A stretch of DNA of 35,000 bases. Origin: Glandiceps talaboti (lineage: Eukaryota > Hemichordata > Enteropneusta > Spengelidae). A program made the position numbers and the translations under genes. Numbering within the stretch: position 1 is the first letter of the stretch; each line of letters starts with the position of its first letter. Under the pieces are notes generated by a model, which searched no databases, had not been told where the DNA came from, and saw nothing but the letters and a program-made list of their open reading frames with translations. The stretch lies in NCBI RefSeq assembly GCF_964340395.1, contig NC_135559.1, positions 11,106,259-11,141,258 of the forward strand. Direction: 5' to 3'. Shown one piece after another: positions 11,283 through 21,608 of this stretch.

Positions 11283-12501
11283 TTTGATTTTACTGTGTGT
11301 AACTCCTTTTTAGTAAAGTGTGCTTCAAACAATGAGTGGCTGCAATATATTCCCGTATGCCGTTATTTAGAAAAAATGTTTGTGTTCTTCATACAACGGG
11401 TTGGATTTTCCAAAAAAATGACGGGTTATATTAGGATTAAGGCGTTGCTTACAAGGACGCAGATACACGTGATGTCAAATGCAACTAATGGGTGTGTTGA
11501 AAGTAGTCCCGACACTATTCGATTCTCTGGAAGTCCCCCTCAATTCATAAATCTTCGTGCCATGACACATACAGCCAAATATATGGTCATGCATTTCACC
11601 GTCATTTGGATTGTTTCACATTCATCAATAAAGTAACTGGTGGAAATACATGCTGACGTGGCATAAAGGAAACACGCCTTATATCAAACAATGAAATTGC
11701 ATAGTTTATTATGGAAATGAGTATAGTATAAATGCTAACATGGCGGACCATCATCATGACTGGTGCACAACTGATAGTTGGAACTTCGTACATTTGAACA
11801 AAGTATACAAATTTCCATCCGTTCGAATAAACTTCAATGCAAGAATCCACAAACTGTCGTGCGATCTCAAGTCATCAACTTTTCTTTAAGTAATTGAATT
11901 TCAGAATGTGAAGAAATTGATACTTTTCTGTGGTGTTTATGTCAGTAACAGCCACCAACAACGTTCAGAACACGCCTCTTGTTGATATGGTTTACCATTA
12001 TGTTAATATATATGTTGAGGGCAACAAACAAACAAAATGGCACCACCATATTGTGTAAATAACGTCATGATCCTCGATTTTCTTTTGGAACCAAGTCAAG
12101 TTAAAAAATATATATCAGTGAAAAATAAGTATTAACTGAACATTAGAATTAAAAATTAAAAATCAGTTTTATTAAACTTGGCACATGTATGTAATTTTAA
12201 CATTCAGATAGAAAAAGTAGAACTTATTTGTAAGCTGATAGCGCATATATACAACAATACGATGTCATGCACGTAAATAATATATAGTTTTGACCATATC
12301 TCTTGAAAGAGCGCATGAATATTGTCAACAAAGAATTTTTTTTCTATATCATCATTTAGCTGTTAAGTATTGGGAAATTTGTAAATATCTTGTACCATTT
12401 CGGCAGGAATTCACCGAGTTCATTATACGCAATAATTGTTGTTGAATGTTTTTGCTGAAACACATTCAGTTGCCGTTCACTTTGTCAAATTGAAATCAAA
12501 A
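11283..12501. promoter_or_regulatory. head-to-head intergenic region between copy B and the second Ig gene
   Basis: About 1.2 kb separates the divergent starts. An ATG in GCGG context at 11744 opens a 49-codon + strand frame with no match elsewhere. An acceptor-like site (AACACATTCAG, ending 12469) precedes the Ig start by 32 bases and could end a 5' UTR intron. No clear TATA box was seen. Confidence 0.3.
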
Positions 12502-13174
12502 ATGGTGGAATCTACTCCTCGTAAGTTCATATTTTTCGTTTTTCTATTACTAGTTTAAGAATGCAGTAATCGTATGCCTGTTACTAATGATTACACAGTG
12601 ACGAATCATCCTGGTGTATATTCTCAGGCGCACCATATATTATAACAAGTGTTCCTCGTGATAAATGTGTCCCAAGGGGCGGGAAATTGAAGCTTTGCGT
12701 CGAATTTGGTGGAACACAGCCTATCCAAGCAAGATGGACGAAACCTGCGGGTGAAGTACACAGACCCAGTAGAAATAAAACTCAGGTTATAGTACCCTAT
12801 GTTAATTGGAAAGCAGTGGGTCAATACTCTGTCAAGCTATCAAACTATTATGGCAGTACAAGAAGCAGAGTTTGTCACGTTGAACTACAGGTAAATCATG
12901 TTATTCTCTAAGTCAAATGCAAACGAATATTCTCCTAAAAATATAACAAATAAAATAAATAAGCAGATGAACTGTCCTCACGAACGTATATCATATAGAT
13001 CCAAGTATTACAAGTAAAATCAAGTGCATGCTAAGACAATAATACTGATTACTGTTATAATATTGGCATTCTTGAAACACCGGAGACTACATTGTAGATA
13101 CATACCCTTATAATGTTTGAAGTATTGACTTGATTCATACATACATACATACATACATACATACATACATACAT

Positions 13175-13209
<35 letters not shown>

Positions 13210-13865
13210 TACATACTCTCGCTCTCTGTCGGTAACATTATAATATTTCATTTTCTTGTTTCCTTAAGTTTCCTCCTTTGGTCGCTCTTGTAGGAATAAC
13301 GGTTTGGATATCCTAGAGAAACTCTGATGAATTGATATTTGAAGATTATATTGGTAATTACAGTATGTCTTGATGATAACACAAATAGCTATAGAACGAT
13401 ATATTCAACATGCAAATCAATACGCATATATGACAGGGTACATATACCTTTTCCACTTTGTTTCACATTGACCTTTCAAGTAGGAAGCCATGATAAAGTT
13501 GTTTTTTAACTTAAATATTCGAACTAAATACCCAATGATCATCCATGTGGCCACTTTAACAGTAGCATAAATAACAGATGTTTGTGCAAGAAAAAGGAAA
13601 GATGTCATGTTCGTCAAACTACCTGCAGAGAAGAAATCAATCCGAGTGAGCAAATAACATTGACAATGAGTTTTAATCGCATCTGTTTGGAATACTTATA
13701 TTACATAGATACAATGGGCAAAGGTTGAGACAAAATGATTTGAGATTAAAAGATACTGTCATGTGCACTAGAGGAGCTAAATCAAGTAAATCAACTGGCC
13801 GTGGTTGTAATGTTGGATATATGATGTTGTTGTCTTCTTATTTGTAGAATTCAGTGCTGTATTAA
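12502..13865 (+). CDS. single Ig-domain protein Ig2 (APYI subtype, about 99 aa)
   Basis: Exon 1 (12502-12520) encodes MVESTP plus one base. Exon 2 (12628-12890) holds the whole Ig domain and ends CTACAG|GTAAAT in phase 0. A short last exon (13848-13865) after acceptor TCTTCTTATTTGTAG encodes NSVLY and a stop. The domain shows RAPYIITSVP, B-strand LKLCVEF, a GGTQPIQARWTKPAG C-strand region, F-strand GQYSVKLSN and G-strand RVCHVEL. The B-strand cysteine is present, but the F-strand position is V, so the usual disulfide cannot form. There is no signal peptide, suggesting a cytosolic protein like single titin-type I-set modules. The last exon lies almost exactly where the equivalent exon of the 21609 gene is expected, which supports it. 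If the last intron is not spliced, the protein ends six codons past 12890. Confidence 0.72.
13137..13220. repeat. (CATA)n/(CA)n microsatellite
   Basis: About 14 CATA units pass into a CA run. It lies in the last intron of the Ig gene at 12502. Confidence 0.95.
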
Positions 13866-15560
13866 GACCTTATTGACTTGCATGCTGACGATGAACTTTC
13901 AGTTGCTGTCAATGTGTAGCCCTGTTCATAATCTATGAAAAGAAAAGAAATATCAAATAGTGACTCTGTATTTCCATTATTTATAGCATCACCCCCCACA
14001 ACACACACACACACACACACACAATCTCACTCTCTTCATAACATGATGTAGAACATATATATATATATGTTTTAAAAGGTACTTCAAGCTTCAATAACAC
14101 ACCTAAATGGTGACATAATACCTTGACAATGATACCTTGACAATTGCTGAGATAATGGAATCTGGATGACAACTCATTATTGTTATACTTAGAATCTCCA
14201 TTCCTTTTTATTCACGTCATTAAAAACAATATTATATAAACATAGGTTATGCAATTCTTTTGTCAACATTCTGAGGACCATTCTGAGATAATGTAAATTG
14301 ACAAACATGAGTTTATACTTTGGCATAGAAGGATAAAGTAATATTCACCTAAGGATATATTCTTGTAATTGTGCCCCTACCAATAATTCAGGACAAGGGT
14401 GACTGTGTCTGCAACAGCTTCAATGGCGTTAGTCATGTCTGACAGCATAAAACAGACTCTTGCCCCTCACAGTTACTTCTGGGAAGACTAGATACTCAAT
14501 GGGTCTCACGATCGAAATAACCATGATCTATAAGTGCTCCTGTAGCTAGTTATCCCATCGGTGTGGAGTTTGGTTCAGTTATTTTGACACATTTTCCATA
14601 GTTGATGGTACTTTCACTTTGCAGGCTGTGGTTAGAAATCCCTCGCGAGGTGTTTTGTGTACCCGTATCCTACGACACAAAAAGACATAGCTAAACATTA
14701 ATTTAAAGGCATCTAATAACGATCAATGACGGTCACTCATTTTAACCAAAGTCAGGAAGGGCGCCAGGCATCACAAAGTGTTGCAGATTAGATTATGGTT
14801 CTGATGTTAATATTGGTCTCCATGTACAACACATATGTTATTCTAAATAGCTACATCATATATACAGAACAGTAAACAAATCTTACCTATGAAGGATTGT
14901 CATGCTGTCAACAGTCACACGTCAACCAATGAAATACCTCTCATGTCTTTTATGAAAGGGAAAACTTCAGGGGGGATAGTGGCAAATATTGAGACAGCAT
15001 AGACTTCGTCCTAAACCAGAAGGGTCGATAAATTCGCTGTTCTGACCACTGCAATCCCTCCATTAACAGACACTTGACTACAGTAAATAAAAATTAAGGA
15101 CACGGCATTTAGATAATCTTTATGCAGTGATGACATCTATACTGTATGTCTTTTGTGATTGTTAACACCAAACCCATTCCGGTTCAAGCTAAAACCTCAA
15201 GTATAACATGTCAGGAGAGAACTACCTTGCTTTTCCTTGGTACGGGTTGTACCATATGTTGTTAGGGTGCAACTATGCAAAGCAAAATGTATGGCATTAT
15301 TCATTGCACAAGTGAAAGTTCCACTGGTAATTGGAATACATCTTGGTTTTTTACGGTACACCATGTTTATATAGAAGAGAAAAATGTACTTACATTAGAT
15401 ACAGTTTTGTACCGGAATACTGAGTCATATTTGCAATTCATCGACAACTAAACTGACATCTTCTACACCCTTCCAAAGTCAAGTCTCCGACACCCCTATG
15501 GAATTAAATAGTCTGTATCAGTTAGACATTCCTACCTTCGCGCAAGAAGATGTGAGTAGT
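13866..15560. other. no supported gene; short microsatellites
   Basis: It contains an (AC)n run at 13998-14023 and an (AT)n run at 14058-14069. No GIRR-core exon was found here, although a head-to-head partner for the Ig gene at 15655 would be expected. Its absence suggests that this Ig gene arose without, or has lost, a partner. Confidence 0.4.
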
Positions 15561-15570
15561 GAGATTTCGG

Positions 15571-15578
15571 TATAAATA
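15571..15578 (+). promoter_or_regulatory. TATA-like box for the Ig gene at 15655
   Basis: TATAAATA lies 84 bases before the ATG, so transcription could begin near 15600. A GTAAGT donor at 15590 and a CCACAG acceptor ending 15650 would instead give a 61-base 5' UTR intron and an upstream start. Both cannot be used by the same transcript. Confidence 0.4.
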
Positions 15579-15654
15579 TGACAGAAATGGTAAGTTATTG
15601 TCATTCATAAGACTTGGTTTATTTGTATTACATATTTTGTACCTCCACAGAAAT

Positions 15655-15717
15655 ATGGCTCATTACGAATACCCGACACCTGGTAAATTGATAACTTATG
15701 TAAACTTATGTAATAAT

Positions 15718-15775
<58 letters not shown>

Positions 15776-16175
15776 CAGCTTATTTTCACACACAAAAACA
15801 ATTGTTGAATGAGCAACACCATCCAAGTCGTGCACACTATTGACTCTAACTGTATTTGTATTCGCAGGTTCACCTTACTTTAAGAAAGGTCTGCACTGCA
15901 TTTATCAAGGAAATCAGATAACTCTTGAAGCACACATTGGCGGTAGTCCAGAATTGAAACCAGAATGGTTTTGGGGATCGGAAATTCCTTACAACACACA
16001 AACTCACATTCGTTCTTTGAGGCAACGCGCGTCCTTTCAAAACCCCGTGGGTAAAGTTAGATTGGTCATATCCAACACTCAAAAAGAAGACTCCGGCACT
16101 TTCTATGTAAAAGTGACCAATGCTTATAATACGTTACTTCCAATAGAAAGTCAATGCCAAGTTTCTGTAAATTGA
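15655..16175 (+). CDS. single Ig-domain protein Ig4 (PTPG subtype, 111 aa)
   Basis: Exon 1 (15655-15682) encodes MAHYEYPTP plus one base (donor CCTG|GTAAAT). Exon 2 (15868-16175), after acceptor TTTGTATTCGCAG, encodes the Ig domain and a stop. The phase-1 intron carries a long GT repeat. Domain landmarks are NQITLEAHIGG (B strand), GGSPELKPEWFWGS (C strand), KVRLVISN (E strand), KEDSGTFYVKVTN (F strand) and ESQCQVSVN (G strand). Both disulfide cysteines are replaced (A and V), while the G-strand cysteine is kept, a pattern common in intracellular I-set domains. There is no signal peptide or membrane segment. Of the four Ig copies this is the clearest intact coding frame. A donor 23 bases after the stop (AAAG|GTAAGA) and an acceptor at 16651 imply a 3' UTR intron, as in the gene at 5555. 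The molecular partner is unknown. Confidence 0.8.
15721..15770. repeat. (GT)n microsatellite
   Basis: About 22 to 25 GT units in intron 1 of the Ig gene at 15655. The open frames across it on both strands are artefacts. Confidence 0.95.
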
Positions 16176-16651
16176 TATGTATACTTGCAACACCAAAGGT
16201 AAGATCAAACATATTCATATTTGTAATATTCTTTTATTTAGGTTTTGGATATTTATAGTATACAAGCAAGTAAGCCTAGAAACTTCAATCTGTATTTCAA
16301 GATTCAACGTTACGAGGTTTTGCTTTTTTTTGTAGTCATTCATCAGCAATGATTATTTTTGTTGTTTCGTACTTGTATCCGAATCGGAAATGTTTTATAG
16401 TGCTGATTTACTAAACCTAAACTGCGCACAACGCAAAACCAACCACTGTGCATTCTTCTTGTGTACACACTTGTTTGTGTGTAGGATAGGGAAAACCCAG
16501 ATTTCTAAGAATAGCTCGACTTGAAATGTAAGCATACTCATTACATGGGGTGAGATTATACCACGCCCTTTACATAAGGAATTGGAATGATTGCTTCTAC
16601 AAATTCAGCTGAAGCATTCATTTCATAAGTTTCTGTATTTCTATCCTTCAG

Positions 16652-17500
16652 CTTTCAACTGAACAATTAAGAAGTAGCATGCTACCAGCCGAACCAGCCA
16701 TCTGACCATCTCTCAGGCAACCCACAACAAGAAAACACACTCCTGCTTCCCTTTTACACTAACGGACCAATTTAACGTGTCACACGCACTATACAGAGAA
16801 TCACTTATACAAGCATTGCAACTATCTACAATTATTTGAATAATGTATTGTTACATTTTTGTCATTTGTGAGACCTAGTGGTTTGTGTAACTATTTTTCT
16901 ATGGTATGACCTTGTAAAGGTCACACCTATTTCTAAATCTCACGCGAAAAGAACTATATACTTCATATATACTCTAGAATTACTGCGTACTATATCCAAT
17001 GCTTCTATCTCGTTCAAATGTTATTTTTAAGACTTACTGTAACAGTTGCTTCCACTGTAAGGCCTAGAAAAAATTCTTGGTTCCGGTTACCCGTCCCTAC
17101 CTAGTGTTTCACTACCGACCTCAAACTTTTTACATGTTCCAGAAAAAAATGAAATCGCGAAAACTGTGACGTCTCACCAGAAATAGTGGACGCGGAAATT
17201 CACATCAACTTAAAAAGACAATAAATAACTACTTTGAATTTATAATGGCTGTACATATGATGGGAAGAAACCAATAACACAGAGACCATTTGGAAAACAC
17301 ATAACTACCTGACCTAGACATTCACATCTGAAAAAAATTATAATATAATAACAAATCTACCTACTCGATCTATTCTAAAATTTAGCGTAATCGGAACCAC
17401 ACAATTTCTATTAGGCCTAACTGACGTTATTTTAAAATATCTGTAAGCTTTCTGTGATCTATGTAGTCTGTGTTAGTTTGTAATAAACATCAGCTCTCTA
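16652..17500 (+). other. probable 3' UTR exon of Ig4
   Basis: A strong acceptor (TATTTCTATCCTTCAG, ending 16651) pairs with the donor at 16199. Two AATAAA hexamers follow, at 17220-17225 and 17482-17487, the second in TAGTTTGTAATAAACATC. No coding frame of note is present. Confidence 0.4.
17482..17487 (+). terminator. polyadenylation signal AATAAA, likely for Ig4
   Basis: Canonical hexamer about 1.3 kb beyond the stop; the earlier AATAAA at 17220 is an alternative. Confidence 0.35.
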
Positions 17501-18079
17501 TGTTATTCTCTAAGTCAAAGCTTTATATTTCATTTTTTATGTCGAGTGGTAGGGTTGGGCAGGGAAAGGGACCATACTGATACAAATACATACATATACA
17601 GCTAGCGGTTTGAAACATGCAAGTGTTTAAGCCATAGTTGGCAAAAGTGCCAGTACGGAGAGGAATATATCAGTCAATCGTCTAGCTCAATTTACGGGGG
17701 AAAAAAACATATATTCACGAAGGATAACAAGATGTGGGGGTTCAGAGACAAAGCTATTCAACTGACATTAGTGTGTGCCGATATAAGTTGTCCCGACCAC
17801 TAATAGTGGTACCAACAAAGCAACAGTAGTATCACCTCCGATACTGTCAGATATCAGGAATGCTAGGTGAATGGAACAGTTAGACTTACTGTTAGTGTAA
17901 CAGGCATCGACCACTAGTTTTTACCGCTGTGCTAGCACACGCGTATGTAGCAAATGGTAGATAACATCTCAGTGAATGATAGTTCGTCTGACAATAGATT
18001 ACTAGCTATTTGATGCACACCATTCACTACCTGTGTCATGTATTTCCATTATTGGACCATTTTAGTGAACACTTCATTC

Positions 18080-18530
18080 AACTGTCCGCCATGAATGTGT
18101 TTGTTTGTTACACGTTCACTCCAATAGGGGCAGGCCACTCACTACATACAAGTGAAGTACCGTGGAAAATCCAGACAAAATACCCAATAATCATAGTGAT
18201 CAAAAGTAAATTCCAACACCCCTTATTTTCTATTTTGAAATTCCCTTGGGGGATTTTTTGTGATTGACGGTACACTTTTTGATTTGTATCACGAATAGCA
18301 TGATGTAGGAAAGCAAGGTCATCCAATGTAGTGTGTTGTGTGTCTCGGTTAGTTTGTGCTTTTCGAGATTTGGTGAAAGGTACTATTGAAGAGCCCCTGC
18401 CTCTTTACAGGTAAACAAAATCAAATTGTACATACAGTGAGCTTTCAGATTCTGTGTTTCAGGAGTGTAACCTAAACATATACGAAAATATTGGAAAAGG
18501 TCAATCGACGGCACTCATTAATATTCATGA
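18080..18530. repeat. diverged non-coding block, copy 2 (paired with 8840-9300)
   Basis: It starts with GTCCGCCATGAATGTGTTTG and ends with TTAATATTCATGAG. Just before the end motif, an AAGGT followed by a CGA-rich patch also matches copy 1. It sits about 9.2 kb from copy 1, consistent with the spacing of the neighbouring genes. Confidence 0.45.
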
Positions 18531-18603
18531 GCTTATTTAAATATGAAAGAAAACAGATCAATAGCAGACATGGCACTTCTACAGTGATAAAAATCTGATT
18601 GTC

Positions 18604-18609
18604 TTTATT
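18604..18609 (-). terminator. candidate polyadenylation signal for copy C
   Basis: TTTATT on the + strand reads AATAAA on the - strand, about 490 bases beyond the stop of copy C. Confidence 0.3.
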
Positions 18610-19099
18610 ACAAAATAGAAATAATACGAATTAAAGTAACTGTACAAAAATAGCAGTTTTGATTCCAGATATAGTGTTAGTCCTTCACTATAAATTGGTT
18701 GAATGTCGTGAGGCTGATGGAAACAGTTTTGTTCTTCACATTGCTGGTATGCTGGTAATTATAGTAAGTTAACACAATTGTCTGTTATTTAGTTGTGGAT
18801 GCAACAGAAAATGGCATATATTGTCACAATTTGTCATAAAGTTATATTTACGTACAATATAAATGACATGTACAAAAATCAGTCAATAATATTTAATACT
18901 TTTTAGCTGTAGCTATAGATGTGCCATAATCACTTCCAGTTTTCGATATATATGCTATTATTTCTCAACATGCTATTTTGTTAAGCCAGTTTCTGCTATT
19001 GTCGAAATGGCCTGAATTGATAGATGAATACACAATCACAGGATGACGTCATGATAGAGTCCCAGCCTTGCTGTCTCCATTCACTTTTATTTTGTTCCT

Positions 19100-20408
19100 T
19101 CACTGGATTACTTCATTATTCTGTTCAACAGCACGGAGTTTCCTGGCCTCTTCAGCTATGAAATATAAAAATAACCAAAAATATTTCAGTGAATGGGTCT
19201 CGAATTACTTTTCATTTTGGGAACTCAATATGCATAGTCTATTTGGTGTCATGTCACAAGACAATTATATTGAATTCCAAATACAGCTATTATACAATAC
19301 AATTAACGCACATTACAGTTTTAATCAGTTAATTGTATGGATATAAAGCGATAAATTAAGTGTGAATTGAATAAACTCTAAAAACGACACTAATGTAAAA
19401 ACATTGCCGAATGAATCTACAGTTAATATGTCACACTAATCGAAATGTTCAAAATCCCTTTCAGAGACTAATTATGCCAGTGTGCTATAAACTACGCAAC
19501 TATATATCATTTCGTCGAAGTCACACCGTCCGACCCATTTACTTCGAACTGTTGCTAAAAATAGATATTTTTCCCCCATTAACAAAAGAAACGCTCGCCA
19601 TAACGAGTCTTTAGAATTGACTGATTTATTAGTTGGAAAAATCTGCAGTTGGGAATAATACAGAGGGATAGATGTTCTATCTTTTAAGTTGTGTATAACG
19701 AGTCCAAAATATTTTTTTCTATAAAAATTCAACCTACAATTCCTAGCAGTAAACACGCAACAGAACTATGGAGAAAATGCACTAGGGCCAATACTAGTAA
19801 TATAAGTGCATTGTTGCATGATACACGCTGGTGAGTCTGTTTGCAATGGCGGACCTGGCGTCTGTAAAGAACCCCGGGTAAGAACAAAGTGTTTTAATTC
19901 GAAAATTGATAAAATAATTGCGCATGTTATTAATCAATGTAAAAGCTTCTCACCCGACTAAATTATAGCGAATTGGTATTTGACTTCGCATGTCAGGTAC
20001 CTAGCTCTGGATGTATATGCTACGCGGTTCGAGACTATACGAGGTTCGAGACGTTCGAACCTCGTAGCATATCCAGAGCTAGTCAGGTACCATGAAATAG
20101 AAGCCCGCCAACGCAACGTTGCAAGTCAAAACTATGAATAAGTAGAACCACATTGTATAGAAGCAAATTCAGGGTATCGGTGTTCAGCCTACTGAAACAG
20201 CCTCACAACTACTCAATCTCACACATAAAATGGTGGACTGTTATTTACCTTCGCGTATATCTTTCTCGACATCTGGATTGTTAATTAGCTTTGTCGCTCG
20301 CACTTCTGCTCGTCTGATTCCGGATCCCACTTCTGCGGCAGAGTCTGACAGCTTGTATGCTGCTGTTGTTTCTGTTTTCGCAGTGCTGTATTCTTCTTTG
20401 TCCGCCAT
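19100..20408 (-). CDS. small charged protein, copy C of the GIRR-core family (71 aa)
   Basis: Exon 1 is 20408-20249 (53 codons plus one base, AAAATGG start, donor GAAG|GTAAAT). Exon 2 is 19155-19100, after acceptor TTTATATTTCATAG. The intron is 1,093 bases, phase 1. The protein begins MADKEEYSTAKTETTAAYK, continues with the core AAEVGSGIRRAEVRATKL (residues 24-41) and NNPDVEKDIRE, and ends AEEARKLRAVEQNNEVIQ. It is rich in E, K, R and A and probably helical, with no cysteine and no targeting signal. The frame is open upstream to about 20624, but the ATG matching copies A and B is the likely start. It lies head-to-head with the Ig gene at 21609 (1,201 bases between starts). The intron contains a fold-back insertion (19992-20091). 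The function is not recognised. Confidence 0.72.
19992..20091. mobile_element. fold-back insertion with 10-bp flanking direct repeats
   Basis: GTCAGGTACC occurs at 19992-20001 and again at 20082-20091, like a target-site duplication. The 80 bases between form an inverted repeat. The left arm TAGCTCTGGAT-GT-ATATGCTACG pairs with the right arm CGTAGCATATCCAGAGCTA, with a 2-base bulge. A nested hairpin GAGGTTCGA/TCGAACCTC sits in the middle. The size and structure fit a very short MITE or fold-back element. Confidence 0.7.
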
Positions 20409-21507
20409 TTTCATTCCTGCGACTAAGCTCGTGTACGATCTGTGTGCTACGTCGTCGAAGTTGATGTATCTTGTGCAGTCGTTTACAAAATAACAGCTAC
20501 AGTTTTTAGGTGTTTTCAGAATGAAAATCATGGGAATTTCCAACATCGGTAATCTTCTACTCGACTGCGGCGACAGACACACGGTCATACAAGATCTGGC
20601 GGTAACTGGTTTTGACGATATCACGAGACACGTAAATTCCCCAAATTACTCTCGCTGGTGTTGACTCATTGATCCCAAATTAGGTGGGAATTTTGCAGAA
20701 ATCTCGATCAATATTAAGCTTTCACAATGGTCTGTCATCGATTCTTAGTATTTCCAAAAGACAAAAATAAACGACGGGGAAAAACGTCTGACGCATATTT
20801 CTTTCGTCAATGTCTACATTGTTGCATAAATGTCGTCTGAAAATGAAGCCACGTCATCGTCACATTTTTAGCCATGACCAATCAAAATTGGACACCGAGT
20901 ACTGGTGACTCGACCAAGAGAATATAGAAGGTAAACAACTCTATAATCTTTACCTTTGGTAGAAAATTTTCAGCAGGCGAAAATTTTAACATTGCCACAA
21001 CACAGATGTGGTGTTGTAGTATAATTATCGAGACCGGTAGAATTTATATATATTATCTTTATCTTTATTGGCCTAGTAGTATCGTCAGTTTGCCTGATCA
21101 AACACACAATTCTCCCAACTTTGTAAAGTACATCCATCCGCTAAATTAAAAAAGTACGAAGAGAAAGTACTTAGAAAATAGTCAAATTTGTCAATTTGAA
21201 GCAATTCTTGACTTTTCCATATTATATTTGTTGCTTTCTCTTTACAACAAATAATTTGCTTTTACGTTGCTTTTAGAAAAAAAACAATGTGTTATATATA
21301 GTATGGTACACAGCATTGACGCATCGTCGAGGGATAACTTAGTGCAAGTTGAGGGGTGTTACTTTAGCCGTTCAGAATTTTGTGTATATGGTGTGCAATG
21401 TACAAGTTTTTCGGTGAAGAAGAGTGGACTCCCTAATTGACTAGCCAAGATTACAGCGTAAGAACATCAAGGTAAGTTTGGGCAACCAATTTGTGATATC
21501 TCTTGAG

Positions 21508-21515
21508 TATAAATG
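21508..21515 (+). promoter_or_regulatory. TATA-like box for the Ig gene at 21609
   Basis: TATAAATG lies 101 bases before the ATG, similar to the TATAAATA box before the Ig gene at 15655. Alternatively it sits in a 5' UTR intron bounded by donor ATCAAG|GTAAGT (exon ending 21471) and acceptor TGTGGTTGTTACAG (ending 21604). The strong splice pair makes the second reading at least as likely. Confidence 0.35.
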
Positions 21516-21608
21516 TTCGAAACTTTCCATATTTCGACCTAAACGCAAGTGAGTGTACTGCCGTGGTTTTCATCTTTATTTTTGCTTGGTTGTGGTTGTT
21601 ACAGAAAA

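Noticed and set aside
15531-15560. CGCGAAG|GTAGGA donor-like site on the - strand, like the end of copy C exon 1
   Set aside because: The upstream frame has no ATG and no GIRR core, so the resemblance is limited to a few bases. It is not a partner gene for the Ig gene at 15655.
19846-19881. Short + strand start (MADLASVKNP) with a GTAAGA donor
   Set aside because: It ends in phase 2, which does not fit the phase-1 Ig exon downstream, and no other partner exon was found.
20025-20065. GGTTCGA B-box-like motifs suggesting a tRNA gene
   Set aside because: No acceptor stem, anticodon arm or A box at the right distance; the motifs belong to the fold-back repeat.
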